This document shows positions 21,476 to 33,691 of a stretch of 64,000 bases of DNA, piece after piece. Position 1 is the stretch's first letter, and every line of letters begins with the position of its first letter. The position numbers were made by a program, and so were the translations under genes. The stretch is from the NCBI RefSeq assembly GCF_905220565.1, contig NC_059404.1:11374472-11438471 (forward strand), read 5' to 3'. The notes below the pieces were generated by a model. The model ran no database searches. It saw only the letters and a list, made by a program, of their open reading frames with translations, and was not told the origin of the DNA. The stretch comes from Melitaea cinxia. Its lineage: Eukaryota; Arthropoda; Insecta; Lepidoptera; Nymphalidae.

Positions 21476-22086
21476 TAATACACTAAGGGCATTTTATAAC
21501 CTGACAGGGTGAAGGCAACAACGAAATGAACAAGCTTTTCTCGACTTTATGCTATGTTGACTTTTTGTTATTTAACTAAGTACCTGAGATAAAAAAGGTA
21601 CGGTTCTATTAGGTGAATTATTTTATATTAAAATATTTATATATATAATATATATATAATTCGTATTTTGTAAGTGTGGTCGATAGATATATGAATTAGT
21701 GATGTGCATAATAATGAAGTGGTACAGTAGTTAAAATAATTTCAATTCATCTGAACAAAATCTAAATATGTTTGAAATGTAGACGTAATTAGTATCAAAT
21801 ATTTATCTGCTCTGAAACGTAAAACTTTATTAGCAATATTAACTTATAAAAAAAATGTCTGTGCATTGGGCAAAAGCTTATAAATATTTATATTATTTAC
21901 ATTATTTAAATTTATAGACAGTACAATCTTACTCTTACATCTCACTCACAAAACTGAATGGAAAAGCAAGCTACGCCTACTTGTCAGGCAGGTTCCCCAC
22001 AGACAGTCGTCATTAGTCTTTAGAAATTTTTTCAAATTTTATTAATTCTATTATTAGTAGGTACGTAACTTATACTATACGATACG

Positions 22087-22290
22087 ATGAATTCTGTAAT
22101 ATCCCATTGCTAGGCCTCTTTTTCCGTGTAGGAGAAGGATTGGAGCTCAATCCACCACGCTGCTCCACTGTGAATTGGCGGATATATTCCCTACTATGAG
22201 TAACGACCGTTATCAGGTTTTTATGATAACAACCGACTCCAAGCGGAGAAACCCACAAGAACAGACATCCAAACTGGAAAGAAATACTTG
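22087..22290 (-). mobile_element. 5'-truncated SINE (minus)
   Basis: It runs from 'attctgtaatatcccattgc' to the 'ggagaaacccacaagaac' part of the body. The tRNA-like head is missing. Confidence 0.78.
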
Positions 22291-22856
22291 TATGTATTAC
22301 AATAAAGATGTAATATGTGTATTTGTGTGTCTACCCATGTGATCTCCTAATACACACGACTTTAATTAAATTATTTGTTTGACTTTTGTACAAATATACT
22401 TAAGGAAATTCCATACATAACTTTTATTTACGAAAATACCCAGTTACAGTACAGTTACAAGTTTTTCATCTTCTAACACATTGAATTTTAATATGATAAA
22501 GCAGTGAAAAAATGCACGGGTGCAAATGTGCACCCTTACATATTTAACAGGTACTTATTATGGGAAGTATCAATCTGAATTTTTTTCAAAAAGAACTTAC
22601 TTAACTCATTTGTTTACAAGGATTTTGTTTTTGTCAGTAACCGCTTTCAACCAGGATGCTTCTTGCTAACATAGTAATTCAAAAACAAAATAAAGATTAT
22701 ACGACAACCGTCAACCTGTCCATTAAGTAAAATAAACCTGAAATACACTTTCATTTTCCCAAGCTCTGAACCAAATATTATTTTAAGAGATAAAAGTATA
22801 TGTATGTTTTTATTTTACTTCCATGAATGAATAATACATATGAATTTTCTTTTCAG

Positions 22857-23013
22857 GTCTATTTGATACTGAAGGCGTCCGGATACCGGGCACCGAGTGC
22901 GACTACCAATTCAGCCGGTCCGGCAACCGCCCAGCCCACGGCCGGCTCTACAGCCCGCGTTATCCGTCCATTTACCCTAATAATGTGCGCTGCTCCTATC
23001 ATTTTCATGCCAG
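22857..23013 (+). CDS. CUB-domain protein, exon carrying the start of CUB1
   Basis: The exon follows the acceptor 'ttttcttttcag' and ends CAG/gtatta. One base is carried in (x+GT) and two are carried out (AG). The 51 full codons read LFDTEGVRIPGTECDYQF, then SRSGNRPAHGRLYSPRYPSI and YPNNVRCSYHFHA. These are the hallmarks of a CUB start: first Cys in TECDYQF, the 'G...SP.YP..YP.N..C.Y.F' block, and the second Cys 29 residues later. CUB modules are about 110-residue extracellular beta-sandwich folds that bind proteins, often with calcium. The sequence style suggests the insect 'suppressor of lurcher protein 1-like' family (glutamate-receptor auxiliary proteins); neuropilin/tolloid-like proteins are the main alternative. 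An earlier signal-peptide exon is required but was not found. Confidence 0.88.
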
Positions 23014-23881
23014 GTATTATAAAGAAAATCGTTTTTACCTTTTACACAGAGAAAGGGCTATTAGTTTTTATTAGGTGTGTACCTACATGTATCTGCCATA
23101 TTTTTTTTTTTGGTTACCGTTGCCTTAAAATATGATAATGAAATCGGTATGTCGTTTTATTTATTTTACAAATCCAGTACAAGTTAACCACGTCTAAACA
23201 AGTTAATAAAAAATATTTTTTTTATCAATAATATTTAAATGACTGTAAGGCGTCTTTATAAATGACATGGAAGTACGTAGAATTATTTACTTATGCAGCC
23301 ACTGAAACTTTAAAGGCATATTTTATACAAAATATCCATTTTTACTCGTATATAAAAAAAAAATCTTGTAAAAAAATGTGTGTGTGTACTTTTATATACG
23401 CACGTAAGGAGTTATTTTTCATTTGTTAGCTAATTTCACATTGCTAACTTCTTCTTCGTTGACTAGCTAACTTCAGGGTGTCGGTTTTTTGTGATGGTGT
23501 CCACGCGCATCGTATAATTTACTCTCATCATTTTCCCCGACGCGGTAAAAGAGGTATAACGTCAAAAAAAATTACATTAAATTGCCCACGTAGAGTACTT
23601 TTTTTATATATATAAAGTTATGTCCACAGGCTTGTAGTGCCCGTGCTTTTGTTATTCCGATTTTTATTTTTGTTACTGATCGTTTACTTGTTACACTACT
23701 GCAGCTTACATTAAGAGAACTAATTATTCTATCTTAGTATGCCTAATGCAGACGTGAGTCCACCGACCAAAATTATACTAACGTAGAGTACTACGTTAGA
23801 TCTAATATTCACGCAATATATGACCCAATCGAAGCCGAAATGTATATTATATATCATAACAGATGTACTTGTCGTTTTCAG
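23014..23881 (+). other. CUB gene intron (0.9 kb)
   Basis: GT-AG intron, phase 2. It contains a degraded repeat-like stretch (about 23365-23590) with 'acttttatatacgcacg', loosely related to the ends seen at 55286-55460. Confidence 0.8.
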
Positions 23882-23941
23882 GCCAAAGGACCGGGTGAAG
23901 GTAGTTTTTGAAGAAATCTCCTTACAAAAAGGGGATATAAG
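23882..23941 (+). CDS. CUB-domain protein, exon 2 of those visible
   Basis: A 60-base exon lies between acceptor 'gtcgttttcag' and donor AG/gtacgt. The split Arg codon AG+G is completed from the previous exon and the residues read R-PKDRVKVVFEEISLQKGDI, leaving AG for the next exon. This is the second beta-strand block of CUB ('RV.V.FE...L'), with acidic Glu residues at positions that commonly bind calcium in calcium-type CUB domains. The exon is too short to find alone, but its phase (2 in, 2 out) fits both neighbours exactly. Confidence 0.88.
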
Positions 23942-24359
23942 GTACGTACGAAATTTTATTTCACATTCTAATAACGCTTCATTTAACGTACAATGTGAAT
24001 ATTGGACTCAATATTGGTATTATACATAATAAAACGATCGAAAAGCCTATTGGATAAGAAACGAAAATACATGCTATAGCTTAACGGTTATTATCATAAG
24101 ATTTTTTATCATTTATATATTAGTATATTATTTAAAATTTCGTAGAATACTGAATGTATTTGTAACTATTATATCTTACCTATTCTACGAGTTCTTTCAA
24201 TTACATTGAATGTTCAATTTTTCAATTACATGAATAGTTACAATCATGGGTATCTAATAACTTAAGATAATCTATACATATAACAAAATGGTAGGAAAGT
24301 CAAAACTGTACATTGAATATTTTTTTAAAAGAATACTTGGGGTGTGATCTACGATCGAT

Positions 24360-24655
24360 ACCGAAGCCAAAAATATAGTTTTTAGAATTTTTGTCTGTTT
24401 GTCTGTTTGTCTGTATGTATGTCCGAGATAAACTCAAAAAGTACCGCATGGATTTACTTCAAATTCAGCACGAATATTATTAAGAAGTCGGGTCAACATA
24501 TAGGCTACATATTATCATGCTATCACCTACCGGGAACGAGCAGTGAACCTTTATTTCCTCAACGCATTCTGTAATCATAACGACGCATATTTGAATGTTG
24601 TTGTTATTATGTTAATAATCATGCTATATAAGCTAGCTTCACACTATAAAAATCA
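24360..24655 (+). repeat. Helitron-like repeat, copy A
   Basis: 'aatatagtttttagaatttt' through 'gttaataatcatgctatata' is shared closely with 38400-38700, including 'aagaagtcgggtcaacatat'. Copy A lacks the terminal 'gtgcgaagccggggcaggtc' seen in copy B. Confidence 0.75.
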
Positions 24656-24982
24656 CGCAATATAAGTAACTAAGCCGATAAACATAATTAAATGAATATA
24701 AGTAGACAAGACAATTTTAAAGCAGCGCCATCTATGAGATTTTTCTGTAGACATGAAATGTAAAGAAGAAACGGGTAAATGAATGTTATTTTAAAAGGTA
24801 TAATCGTAAGTATTTTTGGTGCTGTATAGCGTTCACGCTGACGACGTCGCGAACAGCAGCTTGTATGATAATAAACATGATAATAAACGTTACTCTTTAA
24901 ATTAACAAGGCCTTCTGATCTATTCAAAGCTCGGTATTTTTTTTAATTTAACATAGTACTACAAGGGGACAAATTTATGACC

Positions 24983-25009
24983 ATATATATATATATATAT
25001 ATATATATA
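24983..25009. repeat. (AT)n microsatellite
   Basis: A short AT dinucleotide tract. Confidence 0.9.
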
Positions 25010-25095
25010 AATGGAAACTTGCTCATTACTACACCGATACAAACAGAACTGTACACAATCAGTTGTCATGACCAATAACATTTGATGTGACGTGT

Positions 25096-25374
25096 GTTGG
25101 TAGGGCACAGCAGGAATTTTCTGCTCAAAATCTGGAGCAGCCCGACTTGGGTAGTACCTCGACCTTACAGAAGATCACAGCAAAATAATACTGTTTTCAA
25201 ACAGTATTATGTTCCTGTTGGTGAGTAAGGTGACCAGAGCTCCTGGGGGGGATTGGGGATTGGGTCGGCAACGCACCTGCGATGCTTCTGGTGTTGTAGG
25301 TGTCTATAAGCTACGGTAATCTCTTACCGTCAGGTGAGCCGTACGCTTGTTTGCCGACCTAGTGATATAAAAAA
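25096..25374 (-). repeat. Old interspersed repeat, most complete copy (inverted)
   Basis: It runs 'gttggtagggcacagcagga' to 'gcttgtttgccgacctagtg' with a short A-rich end. A 12-bp stem ('ataatactgttt' and 'aaacagtattat') sits in the middle (about 25187-25213). It is the best reference for the copies at 528-1050, 20035-20275, 20640-20850 and 52775-52925. Confidence 0.82.
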
Positions 25375-26270
25375 GAATGTGAAATTTTTTTACCTACATT
25401 TTTGTTCATTATAAAAATTTTCATTCACAGTTATACGTAAATGGTTTTAACAAAAACTTAAAATGTAGATAAATTACCACAAAATAAATGAACTAAGGAA
25501 ACTGAGACAGTCGCTTAAATTGTAGCAACGGAAATCAAAGTCCCCGTGAATAGAATAGCGTGCAAAAGTAAGTCAAACATAAAAACCCACTTCTGCGCCA
25601 AGATAACCTCAGAGTTATTTCCTACTAAAAGTTAGGTAGGATCTTTACGACTTCAATGCCATAAAGCAGGCAATAGACTGAAAGAAGATGTTACCGTATA
25701 AATCTTATAATCTGCTTATAACCCATTAGGGATGGTTATATATATCGATATTCGCCACACATCACAATTACTTTTTTTATAATTTGTAATTTGTTTTTTA
25801 CTCATATTAGTACTACTAGCTCCAACTAAATGAAATTAAATGGTAACACATATATCAGAAGTTCAGGTATAGTAATAAAAGTATTTCTGCGTATTCTGCA
25901 AAAATGCTATCGCAGTAACAAATGGCAAACACTAAGAGTGCCTTTACTATAAAAAAAAAAAACAAACCACTTTAAGTGCGAAGCAACATAGTGTAAAATA
26001 TAAACAAGACTTGCCTCTACAGAAACGTGACAAAGTTCACTCTTGAAATATGTTCCGAAGGATGCTTAAACGCACTATTACGACAAATTCTTCACTGAAA
26101 ATCTGCCAGACTGAAGGGAATATACTTACAAATTACAAAACCGACGTAAAATTTGCTTCATTGAAAAATCTATACCTACACATAAAAATATAAAATGAGA
26201 TAGCAAAGGTTTAACGCTTTTAAACGTTAGTATTTTTTAATTGCTATTAATATATAACCAAAATGTACAT
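25375..26270. other. AT-rich intronic stretch, nothing recognised
   Basis: No feature could be supported. Confidence 0.45.
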
Positions 26271-26277
26271 ATATATT

Positions 26278-26705
26278 AGGTCGGGGAAAAGTTTTCTTTG
26301 TATTTTATATAGAAATTCAAGGTAAGATTTTACAAAATATATTTACATTAATTATAATATATATGTACCATTGTTTGATAACTTGCCGTCATCTCGTTGG
26401 AAACATATCGAAATCCGAGGGTGCACGATCGGGGCTATATATTGGATGCATTAAAACTTCCCAGACAAACTCTCTCGATTTTCGTTAAGTGGCCAAAAAC
26501 ACCTTTTCCGTTGATGAATTCTGGCCGCTTGTTCTCAATTTCTTGATTAAATCTCATCAGCTGTTGCCAATAGAAATCCAAACCGATGGTTTTGCCTGGC
26601 GGTAAAAGCTCATAAGGAATGATGCTCTTCCAATCCTGCCATACTCTCAACATCACTATATTGCGTGTCAACCCGAGTTTCACGATAATCCGACCTTCGA
26701 CCATG
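26278..26705 (-). pseudogene. mariner transposase remnant with one inverted-repeat end
   Basis: On the minus strand the frame reads TRNIVMLRVWQDWKSIIPYE, LLPPGKTIGLDFYWQQLMRF and NQEIENKRPEFINGKGV, the central mariner transposase core that moves the element by cut and paste. Part of the catalytic core is then deleted. After a frameshift the motif HPIYSPDRAPSDFDMF appears (about 26404-26455); APSD holds the third catalytic Asp of the DD34D triad. At the outer end, 'ttaggtcggggaaaagtttt' (about 26278-26297) is a mariner-type terminal repeat. The N-terminal half and the other terminal repeat are absent at the right, where LINE sequence follows within 50 bp. It is a dead copy. Confidence 0.88.
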
Positions 26706-26744
26706 GTTTCTTTCGTACATTCTTATCGTAGGTATATATATAAC

Positions 26745-27325
26745 TATATCATCAAACTAGGCCGAAACAACTTTACGAAGGAAGCCAATAGGAGGATTCG
26801 GTTAGACGAGCGGCGTTTGTCAGGTTTCGTGGAGTCTTCACTCCGAAGATTCCACAATACCTGAAGACAAAAGTCTTGGAAGAATGCGTCCTGCATGTTT
26901 TGACACACGATGCAGAGGCGTGGACACTGACAAAGGTACTAGTCCACGAGTCGCTCAACGTACAGTGGAACTAACTCTGCTTGGGATCTATCCCAAAAAT
27001 GTGATCAAAATTGAGACTATCCACGAGTGAACGAAAGTAACTAACACTGCAAACTATCGCAGAATTAGCAAGTTGAATTGGCAGTGGGCTGGTCACCTAT
27101 GTCACAGGGCCGGTGGTCGTTGAAGCAGACGTGTCCTAGAGTGGAGACTATATGTTGGCAAACGCAGTATGGGACGTCCTCCGATCCGCTGGACCGACGA
27201 TCTACATAAATTTTATGGATTGTGGTGATGGAGGCTGGATGAGGATTGCGAGAAATCCGTACATTTGGCGCGAACATAGGGATGCCTAGGTCCAGCCGTG
27301 GACTGCGATAGGCTGATGTGATTTT
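26745..27325 (+). pseudogene. LINE reverse-transcriptase C-terminal half with 3' end, decayed
   Basis: Broken frames include IKLGRNNFTKEANRRIRLDE and SSLRRFHNT, then in other frames the 'W..GH' block and a GRPP-type stretch. It ends 'ccgtggactgcgataggctg', the LINE 3' end. Many stops and frameshifts are present. The same protein region appears at 13025-13257. Confidence 0.78.
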
Positions 27326-27404
27326 TAGGGCATGTAAGTAACTTACAAACATTTATTTCAACGAAAATAATTACATTATCTTACGATATACTTAAGACGA
27401 TCTT

Positions 27405-27520
27405 CGTAAGATTGCCGGTGTAGGCTTGATGAGGATTGCGGAAAACCGGGATGTCGGGCGCGAACTTGGGGGGGCCTATATCCAGCAGTGGACTGCCATA
27501 GACATGAAGTGATGATGAAT
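27405..27520 (+). mobile_element. 5'-truncated LINE 3' end
   Basis: 'aggcttgatgaggattgcgg' to 'ccagcagtggactgccatag', with a TGATGATGA tail. It lies in tandem about 80 bp after the larger copy and repeats its last 110 bp, so it is a separate insertion. Confidence 0.75.
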
Positions 27521-30253
27521 GACGATATACTGACTTAATCTGTCAGTAATTAGTTTAGAACAAATTAATTTATCATAGATCATTTTAGACTTACTTTATT
27601 CGCTAAACTACCTGACTTACAAAATTATACTAAAAATTATTTTTTATTTATTTCCACTATTTGTTAGTTTGTTATACATGTATTTTCTATGCGTATTTTT
27701 TTAATTTTACGCTTAGAAATGCCAACGACCCGATTAACAACTTCTGAAAAACTGAATTAGGCCCATGATTTTTTCAATTGTTATGTCTATCATTATAAGC
27801 TATATTAAGCTTTGCTGTATTAATGGAACGTAAACATTATTCCCAAAAACATTAATTTAAATGTAACTAAATTGAATTTCAATTTAATTAATTTATTCCC
27901 ATATTAGTTTGGACCTCTCTCCGGTCCATTAATTTAATATTAACCTAACTCGTTACAGCCAAGGGTAGCGTGGCGGTGCTGTTGTGGTTGCGGTCGGCAC
28001 TATTCGTTTATAATGTTTAATTAAACAATGCCTTTTATTTACATTACAACAAGTTCAGTGTGTTTTTTGAATATTGTATCGAAAATTGCGCATTTTATTT
28101 CTAACAACAGTTAGTAAATATATTTTTATTACGTTATCTCGGTTATGTAATATGTTAAACATTACACAATTGATAGAAATTTAATTTACCGTGTAGCCTT
28201 AGTAACAAATAACATTTTCCTATTACACAATTTTCGAAGTAATTTCCAATGACTGTAACGTTATTTCAGAGAAGTATTTGCTATTTGTATGGGGTTTCGT
28301 AGATTATTATTTTATACAAGTAGGTATTTAAGAAATGAATGAAACGAAAAAAATATTTATTATCATAAAAATATTTAAAATAAATATGTGTTATCTTTAG
28401 AAATAAAACTAAAATTGATAATCGATGAAATTAAAATAAAATTAATAATAAATTATTATTTGAATAAACTAATAACCGCTCCCACAACAAACGTCTAAAC
28501 AGTTTGTTTACTAATCGCGTTGTACAATAATGATAACCCCTAGGTTATTAGCCTCGATATTATGGAATTTTTACCTAGTTATGTTCTACATAAATACGCG
28601 TGTAAAGGAAATTACTAATGTTACGAGAATTATCTCGAGGGACGTTTAAGCTAGATCTTGACAAAAATTTCAGACAACCATAAGCTTAATTGTTAAATAA
28701 ATGAAGCACAAGCTTTATTTCAAGGTTTATAATTTAGACTATGTTTATTAAAATAATTGTATTCTTTCTCGTAAGAAGCTCAAAGCTATTTGGCAGTCGA
28801 AAAATGTTTTTTTTGGAAATTTTCTTTTCAAGTCACATATAATTTGTACCCGTTATTATATTAAGCAACAATATTCCAACTACTATGAATAAAACTATTG
28901 AAAAGCCTTAAGATAATTGGAGCCCCTTTGATCGTCTGAGAACAATGCCAATGGATTTATTTGCAAAGTGGAGAGTTTCTCTATATTACGCGGGTTAAAA
29001 TTAAATTGACTGCTTAATAAAGTCCGTATATTATGAATTGTTTACTTCCCGTCTATGTTGTGTCAATTGAATAATGTTAATGTAAGTTACATTTGTCAAT
29101 ATTAAAGAGAATTTTATTTTTATCACTGAGTTAGTTATTTGGTATTTTCTTGCAATACAGCATTGAGATTAATAATTAATTAAACAATTAAGCTTAATTT
29201 AATTGTTCTCGTTAGTATGGTCATCAAATAAATTAGTGTCAAAATTTGGAAATATCGTCATCATAATTGGCCTCAATCCATCTATTGCAGACAATTTAGA
29301 CAGTGTCAGAAAGACACTGTGTTGCCTAGAACATTCTTCAGAAAAACGCACAGTTGCCTAAGCTCTGCGCCACCCGCTCGACCTCACTAGCTAGGCCCAC
29401 AGGAACGACGAGTCGATACGTGTGGAGCCAGTTCGGCTGCAGGAGTCTTTCGCATTTTAGAGCAATGCCACGAATGCTTGACGGAGAAATCATTCCGGGT
29501 TTCAAATGAAATTTCCTTCCTTTTTGGAAATATAGGTACAATATTATCAACGCATTCAAAATAATGATCCTAATTTAAATCCTTGTAAGAAACACAAAAA
29601 ATCTAAATTAAAGATTTTTCCCGTAACGTATTGCTGCATTACTTATAGTAGAGTAGACGTTACGAAATTCCATATGAATATATATTTTAATTATTATTTT
29701 ATAGCGTTTTTTTTAGATAAGTATATATTAATTACCAATTTCATTTAATAATTCAGTGTGTACGTACCTATCTACTAAATTAATTACTATTTTCATAGCA
29801 ATATCATCTAATATACGCGTAGTTTCAAACATTCTCCGTGATGTAATTTAGTTAGTTGTTATGTTAGTGACCAACCGCCTACGTAACTTCCTAAATAGAT
29901 ATATAGTTTGTCCATCGAGCTCACTGGCTCCACAAAATTAACTACAACGAGATGAAAGTTATCTTTCAGTTTTCAACTTAAAGTACGTCGCATTCTGGCG
30001 TTCCCTTTAAACTATTTTACCATAACCCTTAACTGCTTCGCCTATAAACAACTATATGAAATGATAGCTATTTTCGTTTTGTGTCGGTGTTGCCGTATAT
30101 GGGTCGATTTCATGAATCGAATTAAATTGCCACTTTTTCGCTTTTCAAAAATCCTCGTTTTATTAGTATCGGACAGCATATAATGTTTACAATTACAATT
30201 TTATGTACGGAATATTAAAAGTTATGCATGGTATTTGCTAAGTACCAAAATAT
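27521..30253. other. AT-rich intronic stretch, nothing recognised
   Basis: A small GC-richer patch at 27955-28000 ('gccaagggtagcgtggcggt') has no assignable function. No exon was found. Confidence 0.45.
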
Positions 30254-30507
30254 TCAAGATACTTTGGGGTTGATGGAAAAGGGGTGTTGAGTTCCTCGTC
30301 CGCCATCGCAAAGGGAAGATCCTCCGACCAGATGGCTGTTGTGTCTGTGGGCTAACGCCCCGATGGTTGTTGTTGGGTTCTTGCATATATATATATATAC
30401 AATCGCTCTGATAACTTTGATATCGCGATGTAATGCCGCCACAATACTATACTTCTTTTAACCAGACTATCAGACCAGGTCATATTCTTAGCGCACATAT
30501 AAAAGTC

Positions 30508-30812
30508 GGCTTAGCTGTATGGCTATAGCAATAAAGAATATAGCCACCCCCTCTCTTCCCATGGGTGTCGTAAGAGGAGACTAAGAGATAACAAAGTTCC
30601 ACTAGCACCTTGGAGCTTATAAAGCCGACCGATGGCGGGATAACCATCCAACTGCTGGCTTTGAAATACACAGGCCGAAGACGTCTTCGGTGCGATAAAT
30701 GCAACCCGCCTGGACAGTGTGGTGACACACGGTGAGTTCACGCCATTTTTGGCGCAAACTTGTAGAGGTCTATGTCCAGCAGTGGAGTGCGATAGGCTGA
30801 AGTGAGTAACAT
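30508..30812 (+). mobile_element. LINE 3' untranslated end
   Basis: 'gccaccccctctcttcccat' and 'acgccatttttggcgcaaac' to 'gtgcgataggctgaagtga' match 57548-57890 and 62081-62334. The reading frames inside are not genes. Confidence 0.85.
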
Positions 30813-31490
30813 ATGGTGACATGTGATATAAATGTCAATCTTAGCACGTTCTATAGGATTAAATTTTGAAGAATTTGTCCACTTTACAGTCGTTATAATA
30901 CTGTAAACACAGGCAACCATTTTTTTTTATTTCCCATACTGAGACTCAGACTGAGAATACTTCTTTTCATTGATTGTTTACTTTGTCATAACACTCTAAT
31001 AATAGATGTATTTTTGTATGTTTTTCTATGTAATTGTATTTACGTTAGCAATGACATACATACCAATTATTTCCCTGGGGTGAACCAAAGTAATAATTCC
31101 GAATAAGTTGGACATCAACTATATAAGTGCTTGCGTAAATATAATTATATCACAGAACAGTAATTACGTTATACGTACGTAGTAAGCGATAATCTTAGTT
31201 GGTCCATGTTGGTATGATTCTAAGATAACATATTATTAATGAAGATTATAAAACAATAATTAAAAATAATATAAGTTATTTTTTTAATCCTATATCTGTT
31301 ATCATTTTTTTTAAATATGGTTTTACTTTTTCCACTGGTATAAAAATATATCCTAATTTCACTCTATACTAATAATACCATATATATAGTGACTATGTTT
31401 ATTCAATTTATTCCATTGGTTCTAGAAGTACCAACACATTATACCACTTATAACCTTCTATCATTTATAGGATTCTAAACATAAATAATA
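30813..31490. other. AT-rich intronic stretch, nothing recognised
   Basis: No feature could be supported. Confidence 0.4.
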
Positions 31491-31690
31491 TGATGATGGG
31501 CAAAGTAGAGGGCAAGCGATGCGTTGGAAGAAGGAAAAGTCCTGGTTGCGCAACATCCGCGAATGGATGAAGATTGCGTCGCGGTCGCCAGCGTGGAAAA
31601 GCTATTTCGCTTGGCGCGAGACCGCGAAATATTTGCTGAGCTGACGGCCAACCTCCAGTAGTGAAGAGGCACAAGAAGAAGAAGAAACAC
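31491..31690 (+). pseudogene. LINE reverse-transcriptase C-terminus of a second family, (GAA)n tail
   Basis: Pieces in successive frames read MMGKVEGKRCVGRRK, WLRNIREWMKIASRSPAWKS and LARDREIFAELTANLQ-stop, followed by a GAA-rich tail. 'WLRNIR.W' and 'DRE.F..L.ANL' are typical C-terminal words of an insect non-LTR polyprotein that differs from the one at 26745. At least two frameshifts make it a dead copy. Confidence 0.7.
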
Positions 31691-32211
31691 AAATTCCACA
31701 ATTGTTTTCATCCCAACCACGAAATTACGGGTTCATATCCAGGAAGCCAAATTTTAAAGTGCCAATCTTTATATACAATTTATTTCGTTCTTTATTATAA
31801 ACTTGTCGTGACCCTGCTTATTTTCTTCACATCTCAGAACACATTTATGAACATTTTATTTTCTTTTTGAAAGCAGAAAAGGCCTTACATAGGCCTTACA
31901 TAGCCCTTAATATGGTTATTGTAGTACATAAGGGATAAAGTTACAAAGCCACATGAACACATTTCGTTAATTAACACATCTATTAATTTTCAGTCAAGAA
32001 TCAGTTGAAGCGAGAATATTGTGTGATGTTTGAGCACAAATTCAATGCGGTCGGTAACGCAACCGTGTATCATGAAGTTAGTTTAGTATATATGCACTAA
32101 ACTTGGTTACCGTTACATTTAAATGGATACATAAATCTCCATAATATCAATTATTGCAGTTAAAGCATTGTAGAGATGAAAAAGAGGAACTAATTAGTAG
32201 GAGCTTATAAG

Positions 32212-32335
32212 TAACTAGCTGACTCGGCAAACGTTGTCTTGCCGCTAAACGCTATTTAAAAATAGGGGTTTTTGGTAGAAGGGTAAAAATTTAGGGTTAT
32301 ATGTATTTTTCAACGCCAAATCATAATTTAAAAAA
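32212..32335 (-). mobile_element. Helitron-like end (minus)
   Basis: 'taactagctgactcggcaaa' and 'cgttgtcttgccgctaaacg' mirror the right end at 11930-11988. Confidence 0.65.
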
Positions 32336-33602
32336 AAATAATTGATCTAAAGTGCTTCGAGCACTGGCTACCTAATTACCTACTCACCACAAGAAAAACT
32401 ACATACTGCTCACTACAAAAAAAAAAAACTTTTCTACGGATGATCCATACCTATTTAATAAACAAACGGGCTTTAATTGTTTAAAAAATGTTGTAGAAGC
32501 TAAATTTAAGTAATGAACAAACTATAATTATCAATCAAAAAACTACAATTTTAAATACAATGTTCTCTTACTATGTTTGTCGTGTATTTGTTCTATTCTT
32601 CGTTATGCCTAGAAATTCGTCAATTTATAATCAAATACGAAGAAGGATTACGATTTATTAGTGTCCATGCATGTATGTACATATATGCATATGTTTGTAT
32701 AATAATAATAATAACATAAATAAAAAATATAAATGAGATGCATATATGTATCTAATTTATATATTTTATAATTTCTATAATGTCGACAATACTGATTGTC
32801 CGGTAAAACTCGAATGAGTCTATATGACATTTTATTATTAGTAATTGTATTTTATATCCTTACATGTATCTTAATAAAATAAATAATTTAAATATTTTTT
32901 ACTAAACGTAATCTAAAGTAATGGAAAAACGTAGGAATATATACACCCAATTATAACTGTTAGAGTTAGAGAAAATGAGTTAATTGTTGTTCATTAATTT
33001 TTTGTTTAGCAATATTGATAAGCGTTTTGTTGTTGTTGAGCGTTTAAATGTATGAATATTGTATTATGTAACTATGTTTAGTATTATACATTGATTTAAT
33101 TATGTGTGATAAACTTGCGTTGTTGATTGCGCACTTTTACTGACATATTTTTCCTATACTACTTCTATTAAAAGTTGACCGGAAGAGATCACTATAAGCG
33201 ATAAGGCCGCATTTGCATACATTACTTGTTTTTGTATCAAATTGTTCTAAAATGTATCTTCTTTTTTTGTATGCAATAAAGTTTAATAAATAACTTTTTG
33301 GGTTAAGGCTTCAAAACGTTTCCATACAATTCCAAAATAATAGAAAGAGGAACAGTGCTTCTGTACTTACGCTCTATAGGAATATGATCTCAACCCACAA
33401 GTAGGACATTTGATTCCTGCTAATAAACACAGCACTAAATAGTAAATAAAGTAGTAGTTCTACCTAATAACTACTTGAAGCAAAAGCCCGGACGAAGTTA
33501 TTTTATCACCTAAGTTTGATTTCAATAGTGGAGCTACAAGTTTCAGAGCTATTGCAGTGAATCGTTTGAGTTTAACAAAGTTAATCTTTAGCTTATTTGC
33601 AG
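32336..33602. other. AT-rich end of the intron, nothing recognised
   Basis: No feature could be supported apart from the splice acceptor at its end. Confidence 0.45.
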
Positions 33603-33691
33603 TTGCCTGCGTCGTGCGGATATCATCAAAGTGTTCGACGGAAGAGACACGAACGCGCCGACCATCGCTATGCTGTGCAACGAAATTACAG
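33603..33691 (+). CDS. CUB-domain protein, exon 3 of those visible
   Basis: The exon lies between acceptor 'gcttatttgcag' and donor ACAG/gtaaat. AG from the previous exon plus T gives Ser, followed by CLRRADIIKVFDGRDTNAPT and IAMLCNEIT, with one G left over. It supplies the third and fourth CUB cysteines (SCLRRAD and MLCNE) and the diagnostic 'C...D...V.DG' strand, where Asp is the usual calcium ligand in calcium-type CUB modules. The exon is 89 bases, phase 2 in and 1 out, and joins exactly to the exon at 42177. The GC content is well above the surrounding intron, as in the other exons. Confidence 0.9.

Larger units (their letters stand above)
23942..33602 (+). other. CUB gene intron (9.7 kb), rich in mobile elements
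   Basis: GT-AG, phase 2. It contains a Helitron-like copy (24360-24655), an old repeat (25096-25374), a mariner fragment (26278-26705), LINE reverse-transcriptase pieces (26745-27520, 31491-31690) and a LINE 3' end (30508-30812). Long parts of 27.6-30.2 kb and 31.7-33.6 kb hold nothing I can name. No exon is needed in between because the phases match across it. Confidence 0.8.

Noticed and set aside
22827..23135. 102-codon frame starting MNNTYEFSFQ over the CUB exon
   Set aside because: It reads the exon in the wrong frame and runs through the acceptor and donor; the CUB frame is the other one.
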